DNA of 64,000 nucleotides from Promerops cafer (GCA_013398275.1 VZSE01015288.1:1-64000), one strand, 5' to 3'. Shown: positions 1-15,400, numbered from the stretch's first letter. Program-made: numbers and translations. Notes: generated by a model from the sequence alone, not told the origin.

Positions 1-404
1 CCGCCGCCGCACCGCCCGCGCCGCGCTACGAGGAGCCGCCGTGGGGCAGCCGCCCGCCCGCCGGCTCCGGGTACGGGCTGGAAGTGCTGAAGGGCGGCGT
101 GGTGCTGGGCTCGGTGCGGCTGGGGGACAGCAGCTGGTTCTTGGTGGGGCGGCTGCCCGGCTGTGCCCTGTCCCTGGAGCACCCGTCGGTGTCGCGGCAC
201 CACGCCGTGCTGCAGTACCGCGGCGCCGGCTGCTCCCCCGACGACCCCAGCGGCGCCGATGCCGCCGGGTTCTACGTGTACGACCTGGGCAGCACCCACG
301 GCACCTTCCTCAACAAGGCGCGGGTGCCGCCCCGCACCTACTGCCGGGTGCGGGTGGGCCACGGGCTGCGCTTCGGTGGCAGCTCCCGCCTCTTCCTCCT
401 GCAG
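1..404 (+). CDS. SLC4A1AP: SLC4A1AP exon 1 (partial): FHA domain
   Basis: The frame starts at base 3, already inside the protein (Ala/Pro-rich lead, then EEPPWGS), so the ATG is upstream of the window. FHA hallmarks are visible: GR in GRLPGC, the SRHHAVLQ helix-strand signature with conserved Ser and His, and DLGSTHGTFLN. FHA folds bind phosphothreonine peptides. The exon ends CTGCAG before GTGGGT at 405, phase 0. Very high GC and many CpGs. Confidence 0.95.
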
Positions 405-480
405 GTGGGTCGGGTTCGGGCCCGGGCGGCTTCGGAGCGTGTGCGGGGTGGTAAAGGCTGGCCCGGATCAGGCTCAGGAA
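1..480. promoter_or_regulatory. CpG-island tail over exon 1
   Basis: The first 480 bases are extremely GC- and CpG-rich, then composition drops sharply to AT-rich intron. This is the downstream part of a CpG-island promoter whose start site lies before the window. Confidence 0.7.
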
Positions 481-3400
481 CTCTCCCGGCTCCATCGGTG
501 ACTGCCTGAGGTGTGAGGCGGTTTGGAAGCAGCCCAGCGCTGCCGTGGTTGTTTTACTGGGAGAAAAGCTGTGGGTATCTGCTGCCGGCTCTGCAGTGAG
601 GTGTGGGGCTGCGGGTTTCTGCTGATGTGCAGTGAGTGCAAAAGGTATTTCTTTCCAACAGTGTGATGTGTTAGGAATGTCTTTCTGACAGTATGATGCC
701 CCAGTAAATAAAGAACTAATATTTCTTCGTGAACGAGGGGAGTGTTTATTACTAGGGACTTAGACAGCACATCATGTGTTGTACACACACTCCAAAAGCT
801 GCTCATTCCTCAGATTCACCCGTGTAGTTCTGACGGGAATTTTTGCTTTTAGCCTTTTAATTGCACTTACATGTGAGATGGATCTGACTGCAAGTTCACA
901 ATAGTGCTTATTTCTCCCTGCACTTCTTTTGAAAATGCTGTCAAAACTAATGTATTTTGGAATGCAAACCATAACTAATGGTCAAATAATTCCACTTTTT
1001 GAAGAGCAGTGTAATGATGTGTTTATGTTATTATATGTAACCTGCATGTGTGCTGGAAATACTTGTTTGGGGTTTTTTAAAAACACTTCTCCTAATTTTC
1101 TGTTTTGACTTAGGGACCCAAAGAGGACCAGGAGTCTGAGTCAGAACTAACTGTGACTGAACTGAAGGCACTACGCAAGCAGCAGCAAGCAAAATTAGAA
1201 AAGACGATGCTGGGAGAGGATTCTGATGAGGAAGATGAGAAAGAGGAGAGAAATGAAAGGAGTCAGAATAGTGAGATGAGCTGCTCATGGGGCATGGGTA
1301 AGTGATGATGTATTGATTGACTTATATGCATTAGAAGGTTTGTAAGCCCATTTTCCTGAATATTAGGGTTAGTATTCCAACTGGCTGCCAAGAGTCACAA
1401 TCCAGTCAAAGTTTTTGTGTACAAATTAATCCTTTTGCTGTTAAAAAGAAGGGTATGTGACAAGCTAACATCTGGTGAGCTCCTTTTAAACAGGAGGAGG
1501 TAATTTGCCTATGCCTATAAAAGGCCATGAAGCTTCGAGCTTAATTAATGCTCTTTGGTGTGCTCCTGTGATGATGTCCACACTTTTGCCCAAGTGAAAT
1601 TTTAATTGCTTGAGACTTCAATGCAGCATAGCTGTCTTTACATTTAAACATGAAGTCCATATATTAGAGCTAGATAAATTATAATTAATGAGCTTTTTGC
1701 AACAAAGTGAGTTGGGTTTTTTTGAATAAATGCAATGCATTTTTGAATAAATGAAAATGCATAAGCTCATAAACCTTTGAAAGTACTGAAATTGACATAG
1801 ATCTGCAAAACTGAATCGTGTGTTGGAATAACTAAAGGCCAAAAGCTGACTTTTTTTGACTGAGTACAGGAATAGTAAAATTAAGGGAAGTAATTTTATG
1901 ATGTAGCTGCTACTTCTTTCAAACTAATGAAAGCTGAAATATACTGGTGTTCTCTTTCTGATGTTCTGCGGGGTTTGTTTGGACTCTGTCTTCTAGGTGA
2001 GGATGCTGAGGAGGATGAGGTTGAAGAAAACCCTATTGCTGTTGATTTTCAGGATGTTCAAGATGCCTTTTACATGAAAGATCCTAGGAAGGCTTTACAG
2101 GGCTTTTTTGATAGAGAAGGTAATTTTTTTTTAAATTAAATGTGATTTTTTTTTTTTACTTAACAAAGTGTTATATTTATTTTTGGAGGGGGATTTAATG
2201 TGTCAAGTGGGAGCAAAACTTTTCTGTTACATTGTGGGTAACATTTTTTGTTTCATCAGGTTTTGGTGGGGATTTGTGGTGGTTTGTTTTGGGTTTTTTT
2301 CATTAAAACTTGGCTCACCATTGTATATCTGAGACTTAGTTACTATTCCTAAAGTGCAGTGAGCAGCTTGTATTCCTCTGGGGTGACACTCAAACTTTAC
2401 CCATGCTTTGAAGCTCTGCAGGAAAATCAAAACCCCTCAATTTCCAGACTATGTGCTTTGGAGATGGCTGTAATTGTGTATAACTGTAAAATGGGAAAAT
2501 CTAAAAAAGACAAAAGGCAATAATTAAGTGGTCTAAAGTTTCAGTGGTTGCTAGTGAAACTTAAAGAATATTCACTCACTTGTTAAAGTGAAAAAGCAAT
2601 CTTCAAGACGAGCAGTATGTGTGAATTCAGATTGCAAACTGTTGTTGCTTCAGCATCATTTACTTTAATACATACAGAGACAAGATTGGTTTTTTCTTTG
2701 AACTACATCTTCCTAAACAGGCCACTTAAGAGATTTTTTGGTCTGAAAAAGCCTTGATTTGGAAAAAAAAGAACAAATCAGCATAACACCAACTGAAGAT
2801 CCCATGGCTTTTAAAAAAAAAAACAAGTAAAGCAAAATCATGGTATGCAACAAGAGCTTGTTATCCCTTTTGTTTAGAAGAATGTCCCATGACATTCTCT
2901 GTTGTAAAGATTATTCCTGCTTATTTCAATTTTGGCTACTACATCAACTTTCTTTTCTTCTCTAGGAGAAGAGTTAGAATATGAGTATGATGATCGTGGG
3001 CACAACAGCTGGCTATGCAGGATCAAGTATGTACACCTCCATTCCTTTGGTACATGGAAGTTGACTGTTGAATTTGCAAACAAAAGCTGAAGGAATTACT
3101 TCACACTTGGCAAAGAAGCCAGCTAGATTTAGAGTTGAGCCCTGATACTGAGACAGAAGTTGAAGGATCATGCCTAGTTCAGTGTCTGTGCTCCTTTGTT
3201 GTTCTGACAGGATTTGGTTTTCGTAGGGGATGAAAATTGGGAAAGCAAGAGTCTAGGTTATTTCAGCTCCCCTTGTTTTGAGCAATATGTGAAATTGAAA
3301 TACAAGAGAAGAAATTAGGAAACAATCTGTTTCAATTCCTAATGAGAAAGATTAAAAAAAACCCCAAACTTAATTCTACTGAGTGCCCGATTTCAGTTCC

Positions 3401-6400
3401 TGTATGGTATAAGACAGTTTTTGTGGGGTTCCTGCTAGAGACCACTGATGTAATTCTTTTATAAGACAGGAGAAGGTGAAGTGGAAATTAAGTCAACAAG
3501 TCTCCACATGGTAATGATTGTACTGCTTAAAAATCCTTTGCTTCATCATGGAAACTATTTGTTACTCATGTTGTATGGATGCAAGATACCTGTACTTAAA
3601 ATGATTCAGGGATTGACATTTAACCTTTTAACTTCCTGTATTTCTAATGGAATAAATAAAGGAAAAATTATTGTTTGGACCACTGAAATACAAATTGACT
3701 TGCATGATTAGGAAATCATGCTTGTGTTTTGATTGGTTCTCTATGAAATGAAAAGTGGAAATATTTAACACAAAAAAAGATGAAAATAAATGGTAATGCC
3801 ATAGTAAAACATGTGAGTAGCATCCCTGAAAAGCTGTTTGTATCTGAGCTGTTCTCTGATCCTTCAAACTGAACAGGTTGCCTGTGGATGATGCATCAGG
3901 GAAGCAGCTGGTGGCAGAGGTTCTCCATTCAGGAAAAAAGAAGGAAGCAATGATACAATGTGCACTGGAAGCTTGCCGACTGCTGGATGCTCGAGGAGTA
4001 CTGAGGCAAGAAGCAGGTGAATAGCTGTGATCATTCTAAATGCCCTAAATTAGGGATTTGAGACTGCTATCTTGAATTTGCTTTATTGCTGAGTGGTATG
4101 CAAATCATTTTGTTTCTTGCCTTCTCCTGTGCCTTTCTCAGTATCCCGAAAAAGGAAATCAAAGAACTGGGAAGATGAGGATTTTTATGACAGTGATGAT
4201 GACACCTTCCTTGATCGAACTGGTGCTGTGGAAAAGAAACGACTGAACAGAATGAAGAAAGCTGGTAAAATAGAAGAAAAACCAGAGACTTATGACTCCC
4301 TGGTAAGAACAATTATTATAACCTGTCAGGGTTACTCTCTCATGCCTGTATTGTATTATGACTAAGAAGAAATCTTAGCGGATCATGGCAGTGGGTGAAT
4401 GAAATGCGAAAATAGGATACTTTTGGATTGGTTAAAAATAATTCCAAGCTTTTAAGTCCACAGGACACATCCCAAAGAAATATCTCATTCTGCTTCAAAG
4501 AATAAGAATCCTGGATTGACAGGCATATGACAACAATAAGCCCTACAAAGACTGTAGGGTGTGAGGGGTTGGAGGGTTCATTGGTGATAGAACACTGCTG
4601 CAGAAGCATATGCATACTATCATGTTTCAGAAATGGTTTGAATAATTTTCTATGTTAAGAAATGAATAAGTTGTTTAGGAACAATCTAGAATTCTATTTT
4701 TTTCAGCCCAGGAATTTCTGGTCAAAGCTCGGAAGTAGAAAAGTGGAAGTAATTTGATAGGATACTTGAGTAACTGTTAAAATGAGATTTTAACAAGATA
4801 AAGTCTTCTAAGCATGTTATTCTCTCATAGGTCACAAAGCTAAAAGAAGCAGAAAATGAGCTTTCTGAGATAACAGAGAAGCTAAAGGTTTCAGGGAAAG
4901 GTAAGGCATGAAGCTTATTTGATTGCAGTGCTTTCCAAAAGGAAAAATACAGAGCCGAAAATTATCTTAGGGATTTCCCTTTTCAAAGGTTTGGGGGGTT
5001 TTTTTCAGTGTCCACTTTTTAAAAATGGATAAGAAGGTTTGCAGGTCACTGAGTTATCCTGAGAGAATTCTTACAGTCTTCATCCCATAGTTTATGTACA
5101 CTGTTTATAGTCACTTGCTAATGAATGTAGCTTTTTCCAAAGCAAGCAACATCTAAGTTAAAGTAAGGTGGCAAGTGTACAAGCTCCTGGGGTTCTGAGA
5201 GGGTGAGTATTATTACTGTTTATCTGCCCATATTACTGAAAGTGACCCAATTTGAGGAACACTGTTTTTTCCACTCCCTTAAAAAACATTTGTAAGGGAG
5301 GATGAAAAAACTTAGAGAAAAGGTAATGCATTTTATTTCACTTCTCTCATTGAAAACTCGCTGTATAAAGGAAAGGTGGGAAGAGAAAAATGTGGAGATA
5401 AAGCAGTTGACACTTAACCCATATGTTCAGTGAACATGCTGGTACACGAGGTTCTAGGATTTCTTTCAGGTTCTGGGATTATGCCTTTGTTTCTGAAGGC
5501 AGAGCCTTTCCAGACCAGTGATGGTATCTGTTAGCGAGTTATGTTTAAAAGCAAACTGTACCAATGGCTGCATTTTGGCTTCTGTTACTGATTTGTCTCA
5601 TGGAATAAAAGGCAGGCAAGAAGGAAATGTGTTTAGGCTGGTTGTTCACACAAAAACCTTATTAACAGAGTTGGCATTAATAAAGACTGCACCATTAGAT
5701 TGTCAGAAGCTTCTCTCAGAGAAGCCTAGCAGCAGTGTGACAGCTGGGCTGTCTTCTGTGCGTTACATGGCTGTGTTTCTTTCTAGTTATTCAGCTCTGC
5801 ACCAAAACTCATTTATATCAACATTTTTGTTGGTGGTTGATTATACCAGTACCATTCCACCAAGCATTCGAACTGATATTCTGTGTGAAGGAATTCTTTT
5901 CAGCCTTATACTTTTGATAAGTAATTAGCAATTGACCAGCAAAAGAAGCTAATGCTTATATTGTCTGAGAGGTGTAATTCCAAGCTTTCATATGTTCTGA
6001 TACCTTTGTTTCTATTGATACCGTTTCTCAACAAGACTGTTGAATTACACTGTAGTAGAGACTGGGTGAAGTTCATTTTTATACTTCTGCTAACACCATA
6101 TAATGCTGTAGGCCCCTTCCCCACCAAAACCTGGTCGTGCAATCCCAATACATGTGTTTTTGTAAGTTGCAGGTGGTAACACAGCTGGTTTAGAGCCCTG
6201 AAAAAAAGTGCAGTCTTGGCACTTACTGAAGCACAGAATCACTCAGTATTGGATGGGAATTCCCTAGAACTAAGCCAGGGTAAAACAAACATAGCAAATT
6301 TTGCGTCAATCAGCTGGTTTCTTTGGGTGTTTCCTACATCCTTGGGTTTTCTCTTATTTGAATATATGAGGTTAATCACAGATGTTGAGAAAGCCAGGAG

Positions 6401-9400
6401 CAGGGTTATTGACCATAGAACATTCTTACCAATATCATGAGCTGTCCAGCAAAACTGCTGCATTACATACAGTTCTGAAACTTTAATGCACTTCAGTTTG
6501 CTCGAAATGATTATTCGGAGCCTAAAGACAAGAGCGTAGAGACACCAGTGAGTAAATGACAGGCTAAATTGCTACACTTCTTACCAAGCACTTGGAGAAA
6601 TTAAGTAGTTGTCTAAAAAAGTCTCAGTAGAAGTTCACAAATTGTTCCCTGGGGTTCTTCAAAACTAATTACTGGTGGACTGACTTGGTATCGTTCATTC
6701 ACGGATGCTGCTGAATGCAGATCAAATATGTGGAGCTCTTCAGTCTCATCTTTGGTTGCCTGTTCAGGAAAAATATCAATAAGTTGATGGTGCAGTAAAT
6801 AGCCCTGTAGCTTTTTGTCACTGGGATATAAAGTATAATAGACACGATTGATTCACCTCCTAGTAATGTCAGATTTTACTTCAATAGTGTAGAAAACTGC
6901 TTCAACAGATTAAGGAATAAGGCTAACTGTAACCCTGCAAGCTGAACTAGCTGATATTAGGCACTGTTGGTGGAATGGAGCAGAGAATGCAATTTGCAAG
7001 AAGGGGCAATCCAACTCCCTCAGCATCACTCACTGACTGAAGCACTTACACCGCTCTGCAGTTCAGCAGTGAGCTCTGGATTTAATTGTGGAGCTTTAAT
7101 TGTTCTGAAGAATATGACTACTCACTAAACCACATCATTGTAATTTGGTGTTTAAATCGAATTTTCATTCTGCTCAGCTCCTGCCTGCAAGGAGGTTCAG
7201 ACATTGTTAACAATACCTTTTCATTGTTGGTTTTTATCTTGGTTCGTATAAATAGTTGTGATTAAAAAAAGAGTATTTCTATCAGAATTTCTTTTATGAC
7301 ATATTTTGTCATCATTTATGTTTGCATGGAGGTGGATGCTACAACTTTTTCTTATCTTTTGAAGCCTATTAATTCTGTATATCTTTGAACAGTTACCGAC
7401 ATGGCTTTCGTGTGTTTTCAAATGGTAAACTCTGTTTTGTTTTACATCAGAAATAACTTTTTCAATTGAATCCATTTGTAAGCATGAGTTATTAGACTTT
7501 CCTCTAATTATTTGTCTTGTAAAACTGCTCAAATATGTACTCTTTAGAATAACAGTCTGTTTTATTTTTATGCACTTAAAATTTCAAGTGCTACTTAATT
7601 AGCTCAAGCTGAACTGAAAATAACTTATTGATCAAGTAATTACACTTGTGCATATATACAAAAACACTTATAAGGCAGAAAATACATATTGGATTTGCCA
7701 CTTTTCGTTTACTATTAAGAGGCAGAAAACTATCTGTCAAAAGACTTGTTAAAATTCTGGCAAGAACATTTTTCTTTGTTTGCCTCCAGGTTATTTTTGA
7801 ATACCATATAACAACTTCTGAAACACTGTTCAAGCCAAAGAAAAGCATTTTTCTGGATCTTTTTGTTTGGTTATTTTAAATCCAGGCATTAGAAGACTGT
7901 ATTTATTTTTCTTAATCATTAGAGATTTAGTTTTACCTCCTGAGTTTTGTTTTAATTAGTCAAATATGCATAATATTGTTAATATTTTGAAATCAGGTGG
8001 AGTAGAAAGACTGTCATTATTCTTTTTCAAGTTCAAAGCAGTTTTCCTGCAGAAAATCTAGTCAAAATAAAGGTACGTTCTGTGTGATTGGCCTAATGCA
8101 TGAAATTTGGTTTGTATGCACTCTTTCAGGGGTAGAAGGCAGCGTTGATTGATTTTGAACTTTGCAAATGTTATGACATAAACATTCCAGGAAAGTCAAA
8201 ATCGGATTCCCTATGCAGTGGTGTAGGTTTTCGTGTGGCTGGGATTATTTTAGTTTGTGACTACAAAAAAAGCCCTCAGCTACTTTTTTAGGGAGAGCAC
8301 ATCTAGAAGGGAGATGAACAACCAGGAATAGCACTCACAAAGAAACATTCAGTTTTAAGAGAGGCTTTTTTAGGTAAGTGAATTAAAGTTTACTTTCAGG
8401 CTTTTGTTAGGAGAAATACTTTCATCTTTCCAGGCCTAACAACCTCCATTATTTCACAATTCAACAGAAACTCGCAGAGAGGATAGTTGTTCCTATGTAC
8501 CTTATTCTCTGAAGGCAGGACCTGATAATTACAGTTATCTCCCCACCATAACATTATATATCTTCCCTTTATCTTGCCTAGTCCAGTCCCATCCCGCAGC
8601 TCAAGATTCTTTGGATGAATTTATGACTGAAATAAAATCAGGATGCACGTTAGACAGCGTGGCACGAAAGAAGCTTCACTTGCGGTCGTTTGAACTGAAG
8701 AAAGAGCAGCAGAGACTGAAAAGGTTAATAAAGCTTGTCAAGCCTGCAGAACTGCCTGAGCTGAAGCCCCAGTAAGTCTTGGTGAAAGCATAAAACAATT
8801 ACTTTTCCCTTTATTCTTATCCTTGGGCAGTTGTGCAAGTGCAGTAAATAGGCAGCTTTCCAATCACAAAAGCAGGACAGCCTTCCAAACTACCTGGCTC
8901 TCTCTTTAAGGAGCTGCTGTGCCTCTGGGCTGTTGCAGCATCTATGGCTGAGGGAAATGCACAGCACTGGAGTGAGACCAGCCCAAGCTGGTAGGATGAC
9001 ACGGGTAAGGGACTGGAAGCAAAGCATTAGCTTCTTCAATTTTTTCCCCATGTGCATCCAAAAGGAACTGAAGAATTTTACAGATACTATGTACAATGCA
9101 AAACCCACCTTCACTCTGTGAAATGTATTGGGGAGTAAAATGTAGTGGCTGTTCAGCTACTGCCTAGCAGCACCAGTGCAGTTTGAGAGGGTGTGTGCTG
9201 TGTTCACTATTTACTAGTGGTAGCTTGATTAGAGGTTAATTACCTAATTCATTTAAATTAAGGTTTGGCCTCCAAGTGTGTTTTTATATATAAATGTGTG
9301 TATGTATGCAGTTGAATTTACAGGAGTCTATGTGATACAGAGGGTTTTTTCCTTGTTCGTTTATTTTTTGCTTGCTGTTATGGCATGTGTCTGAATCCTA

Positions 9401-12400
9401 CAACATATATGTAGGATCATATATGTAGGACCTCCTTGGATGCTACAAGTGGGAGAGAAATAAAAGGATTTTTATATATCCACTTCTCAAAAGCAGACTA
9501 TTTTTTTTTAGCATTTGTATATATAAGATTTGTTTGATACTTTGTATACTGTTTTCCTTTGTGTCTAATTTTTATTTTTATTAGGGGTGGGAGTTACAGT
9601 CTGAATGCAGAGAACAAGCCTAAAAAGATGAACCTGCCTCTCTTTGGTGCAATGAAAGGGGGGAGCAAATTCAAACTGAAGACTGGAAGCCTAGGGGTAA
9701 GTCGGACTTTTAAGTGTTGCAAGTCAGTGGCTGTTTGTGGGACCACCTTCTCAGGCTGTGGAGGCTGTAGGTGGCAACTGTGTCTTCTAACATGCTGGAA
9801 ACAGCATGGAGGTGCAGCCTGTGGCAGTGGAAGGTGCGTGGGCAATGAGCAGGGGCTGTTGGATGTCCTTTGCTGCCATTCCATGTTGCCATTCCGTGTG
9901 CTTGTACAGCCAGTTTCCTGGGGCACAGCTGTGTCAAAAGGCAGTGAATCAAGAGAGGCAGTCTGGGGACATGAGGCTGAACGAGCGCTCTGCCTCAGCA
10001 GCCAGTCCTTTTCTTGTTTTTCCCATCTTCATTGCCAAGATCATATCCATGATTGATTCAGTTTCCAGTGTCCCTCTTATGAAAAGACTGCACTCCTTTT
10101 TTATTGACTGGACATGTTTTTTCATCTTCCATCACTACTAATAACTTTTCCTTAAACTCTAACTATTTGTCATCCTGAGAGTGTTTCCATACCAGCTGTC
10201 TCTGACAGTAGTGTGTGTGCTTCCTCCTGCAATGAGTATCTGTGACGTCTGCCTCTGGCTTGGCGCTGATGCCCAAGTCTTTGTCTTGCAGAAGTTGCCT
10301 GTTAAGCGTCCAGACATCCCTGAAAGCTTGTTAAAAACAAAAGATGATGGACCAGAGGAGGAGGAGGAGGAGGAGGAGGAGGAGGAAGAAATGGAAGAGC
10401 AGCAAGAAGCAGATGCAGTAAACAGCAAAGTGTCAAACCTGGAAATGAAAATGACAATAGAGGAACAAACTCATGCTCCTGATGGCTCTCCTTGCAATAA
10501 CAAAAATCTAGAATCCCTTCAGGACGGTAAACTATTGTTTCTGATTTTTCTAGTAATGAAGATGAGTCTGTTACTGCTGAACTTTTAAGAGCTATGTGAA
10601 TCAAATGTTTGAGTTACAGATTCTCCAGCCTATTTATTTTCCATAGTTTTTTTTTGCCATGAGTCCAGAGTCCATGTGGCAGCAGCTGAGTTTCACATGG
10701 TTCTAGGGGAAACTCTGCTTGGCAGTCAGTTTTTCATGCTTTTTGGTGAAATAGAATAAATCTCCTGGATGTAAGGAAGTCCTGTTTTCATAAGCCCTGT
10801 TTCCATTAAATTGATTGTCCAAATGAAAACAACTGCAATGTTTTGTTGGCAGTAAAAGTGACATAATAAGAAAACACAGGTCTGTGCAAAACTTCAGATC
10901 CATTTGTAAGGACGAAAAACAATTTCAAAAGTGGTAATGGAAAGGTACCTTTGAGGTACCTCCAATTTTTTTGTAACTGTATCAGCCTGATGCATTTGAG
11001 AACTCGGTAATGATGTTTCTCAGTGAACAATATGTTTGCTAACAGAAAGCTAGTTTTAGCTTTTTGGCTTAATGCTGCATCTGTTGAAAAGTGTTTTAAC
11101 AGATCACAGAATTTTCTTTATTGTATTGCAATAGACTTGGTGGATGAAATTTGGAAGACTTTTGAGAGAAGAGTTCTTCCTGAGACAAATGTTGCTGAGA
11201 GCTCCCTTTTGTGCTTGGTCTCAAGGATGCACTCTGCTCATCAGAGTTACTGCAGTGCCCACTAAGCTTTTCCTTTTTTGTGTTACAGGCGTTGATTTTC
11301 TGCCTGAGCCAAAGGTGCTGAGGAATGAATCTCAGATGGGACCCTCACAAGAGAAATCCCAAGGTGAACAGTACAATACAGACTATTTCATAATAGCATG
11401 TGGGTTCAGAAACTGACTAAAGGACTTACTATCTTATGTGGGTCAAAGGAAACTAAGCCTAATGTAGAGCCTAAAGAATCTAGAATTGAAATAAAAGACT
11501 GTGTTTTGCTTGGGAAGTGGTAAGTGTATGGTAAAGACTGGGCACTTCCACTGTATTACAGCTGTCCTTGGTTTTCATAGTCATTAACTGTTTAGAGATC
11601 TTTTGTTTCAAAAAATCAGCATGAGAAGAAGAATTCATTTAGGAGAATATGATGATGCTTTTTCCTCCCTTATTCTCTTGCACTAGCCCTTAACACTACA
11701 GAAGGACAAAACTTTCTTTTATAAAGTGACAAATGCTACATGACACTCAGTAATAATCTGCTAGTGACCTAGATGATGCCTCTGCATGTATGCACAAAAA
11801 ATCAGATCTTCAAAATGAAGACTGTTACATGTACATGGAGGAGATTTTTATGACCTTTCTATGTTTTTTGTAACTCAGACTCCTTAGAATCTGTCCTCAT
11901 CATCTCACCCATGAGAGTATCAGTATTTCGAATACTAAGTGGTAGAAAACCATGGAATTCTTTTCACTCATCAACTCTAAAGTTTGGTGTTTGTTTGTTT
12001 TTTTAAAAAGCAAATTGGTCCTGCACATTTCCTGCTCCTTCCTTTTTAAATCAATCACTGCAGTGATGACAGTGTCTTTTAGAAAACAAACATCTGCCAT
12101 TAACTAAAGTTAATATTACAGAATCACTAATAGAGGATCTTATTAAACTGCATTCAGTTACATGACTGACAGTGTATTTAACATAAGTTAAATTTAGGAA
12201 AAACAATAAGATTTTTCAGCAATATTATTCTCAAGTATGAATTGTGATGCAGTGAGATATCTTGGATTTCCTTATGGATGTATTATTTTTATGTGAACTT
12301 CCTATAAGTTTATATCTGTAGAATTGGTCATTTGTGCTGTGTCATAAAACAATTCTGCTTTCTTCCCAGCATCCAAGGTAGTAAATAAGGAACCTGAAGA

Positions 12401-15400
12401 GACATCTGAGAAAGCTCAGAAAATCAATAGCTCAAGCAAGGTCAGTTCCAACACCATGACTCCTGCAGCTTAAGAGGAAGTAATTTCTAGGCTCTTTTTT
12501 AGTGAAATAATAACAAGTTGGTGGAATCTAACTTGGTGATAGTAGTGCTTCTCTGCTGACTAAGACCCAAATGTAGAACTATACACTGCCATTGAACACA
12601 GATTTTGGAGTCTCCAGTGAAAAGGTAAAGCACAGCATTTCAGGCATGCTAGAGGCCCTCTGTTCAATCACAAAAGTTATTTTTTTTCACCTTTTCACTT
12701 GGCAGTTACTAATTGCTGCTTCTCCTGCATCACAAGTGTTGCAGAACATAGGTGCTCTCCAGGCTTTGGAATGTCAATGCAAAGCTTTCCTTGGAGAGTA
12801 GCCTGGGAAATACATGTTGGCTGACACAGAACATGCTGTACTAAAGCTGCAGTTAGTCTGTGTCAAACCTCATCCTTCTCTGTAAGATGTGAAAGAGATG
12901 AGTTTGAGGGATTAATGTCTTTTGCAACCAAATTATTACTAAATTTGAGTGGTTGTACTAGGTAATGTTTCTCCTGTGCATAAGATTTGTATTAAAATGT
13001 AAAGTATGTGAGCTTTGCACATTTTGGGACTCAGTCAATTGTTGCCTTCCTGGAGCTGGGAGGGATCTTCTCTGACAGCCTAATGATGATTGTGAGGCTC
13101 TTCCCTTTAGAGGGCATCCCACCCTTCTGCTGACTGCCAGCAGAGGAGATCACTGTACTTGGTGGACCATGAGTTCTGACCTCTGGGACAGTTTCTTGCT
13201 GGAGACCATCTAATTTTAGCCCTACAGCACTTACTGAACCTCAGATCTCTGCATCCTGTGTATGCTGACTGCTGCTTTGCTAGTCCTGGCCGAGGACCCA
13301 GGGATTGTGTAGGCACAGTCCTTAGATCTGTGTTTTTTTGCTGGCCTTGCTAAAGATGCTGAAGAAATCAAGAGTTTATTTATACTGGTAAAGCCCAAGT
13401 TTTACCACTTTTATGAATATGGGAGGACAAAGCAGTTTTTCATGCTGAGGCAGTCAAGTCAGCACCTCTCATCAGCAGAGAGTTTGCTCTAACACTGAGC
13501 ATTCTCCAAATGCCAGATGACTTAGATGTATTCTTTCTCCCATCACAAATCACTTTTTTCCACATGCTGTCTCTGCCTTTGGGCTCAGATCTTGCATGGA
13601 AAATATCAACCAGAAGTCAGCTTCTTTTTTTTTTTTTTTTTTTGTAATATTTCAATAACTTTGAATCATGTAAAACTGGAAAAACAATTTTTAAGTGATT
13701 GTTCAAAAGCTATATTTAAAAGCTGTACAACTCTGCAGTCTAATGTTTTGGAAAACATTAGTCTTCTAAAAAAGCTGTTATAGATGTTAATTTGGGGAAG
13801 GAAAGTTATTAAGAGAATGAAAATTCGTTTCAACTGCATAACTTGAGACTGTAATGATACTACAGAGTAATGCAAATCAGTGCTGAGTAACTTGGCATTA
13901 TTTTGAGCTCTTAAGTCTTGCACTCTGCAGTTGTATGATTTTTTTACCTGCAGTTGTTGAAAACAGAAGTTGTTGAGAAAATGATGCTGATGTGGCAAAA
14001 CCTAAAAATCTAGGGACAAAAAGATACGGCTGTGTCAACAACTGCATTGCAAGTGACCTGTTGTGGTTTGCTTTAACATTTCAAGATGCCAGTGAGACCT
14101 GAAAACAATGAGCATTCTTTTCTTTTTGAAAACTAAGTTACCCTTATATAACATCTGAACTTCTATAAACTCCAGTTTGAGTCACCTTAAACTCAGTTTT
14201 TAGTGGTATTGTGCATTGAAATCAGTAAATCACCTATTGAAAATCCTACTCTAAAGCTTTTCCCTGCATAAAGAAATCCTATTTCAAATGACATCACCAA
14301 ACATTAGGATTAAGCTGTCCAGAAGTGGACAGGTTCTGTTCTGAGGGGGAAATTGGACTGGATGACCTCCAGAGGTCCCCTCTAAACAGCACTTTTTTTA
14401 GTCTGTGACTAATGGAAATTAACTGGATCTATTTGAGGATTTGATCTTTCTTCTGTGTTACTGATTTCATCCCTGACTCTTGAAGAAATAACCCTCACCT
14501 CTTATTATTTGTTTCTGAATTAGTGAGGGATTTAGTGGCTGTGACACATTGGTGGAGAGGTGTCAAAATGCATGCAATAGAGCCCTCCCTGCATCCCTCA
14601 GGGAGAGAGAGAAATGCAGGGATTGAATTGAAGCCTTCAGAGAAATTAAAATATATTAAGCCACACAGACATGAAAATTTCACCTTAAAAAATCTTTCCT
14701 CTCTTTACAGGTCCAACAACCTTTCTTTTCCTCACAGTACCCAGATGATGACCCAGACTACTGTATATGGATTCCTCCTGCAGGTATCAACCATTTCCTT
14801 ACTGGTTTTAGTCTCATAACTCAGGAATCTTCCTAATAAGTCATCAGGATGTCCTTGTAAGTCCTTGAGAAATTCAGGAATACTTTACCCAGAACCTGAT
14901 GTTTTGTGGCACGTTATGCCCCATGTTTGTTGTATGGCCATGCAAGTCTTGCAGTGAAATACAGACCATATCTGTAGTATGTACAGATACAGACCACATC
15001 TGTATCATGGCAGTGGAGAGATAACACCTGAAGTTTGTTTCTCAGTTTTGTAACACCTGAGAGAGCTAACTGCATTCACACATGGAGGTATGATAACCTA
15101 GTTGAAAGACGAGCTCAGACCTTCCCTAGGGGTAAATGCTCCAGCAATGTTAGTATTCTCAGTTTTCACAGAAGTCTGTGAAATCCAAAAATGCTTCTTT
15201 GCAGTTTTTTGCAAAAATCATTGGAATACAAACACTGGGTCAGCTGTTTCGGAGAAAAGTCTTGATAATGCTTGGGTGAAGGCACTGAATAATTGATGCA
15301 CTCATCCAACATACGTTAAACTTGAATAATTTTTTATCTTCAGTTCCAGGGTGTTTTTAGCTAGGTGAAGTTATTTTTAAACAAGGTAATGAATGTTCAG

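Noticed and set aside
5518..5928. 136-codon open frame in SLC4A1AP intron 7
   Set aside because: No recognisable domain, AT-rich intronic composition, no splice support; the neighbouring exons join without it.
6228..6300. CR1-like start ACAGAATCACTCAG
   Set aside because: Too short and diverged to separate from chance.
9585..10056. Read-through of exon 9 into intron 9
   Set aside because: Open only by chance past a consensus GTAAGT donor; exon 10 joins in exact phase and continues the family sequence.
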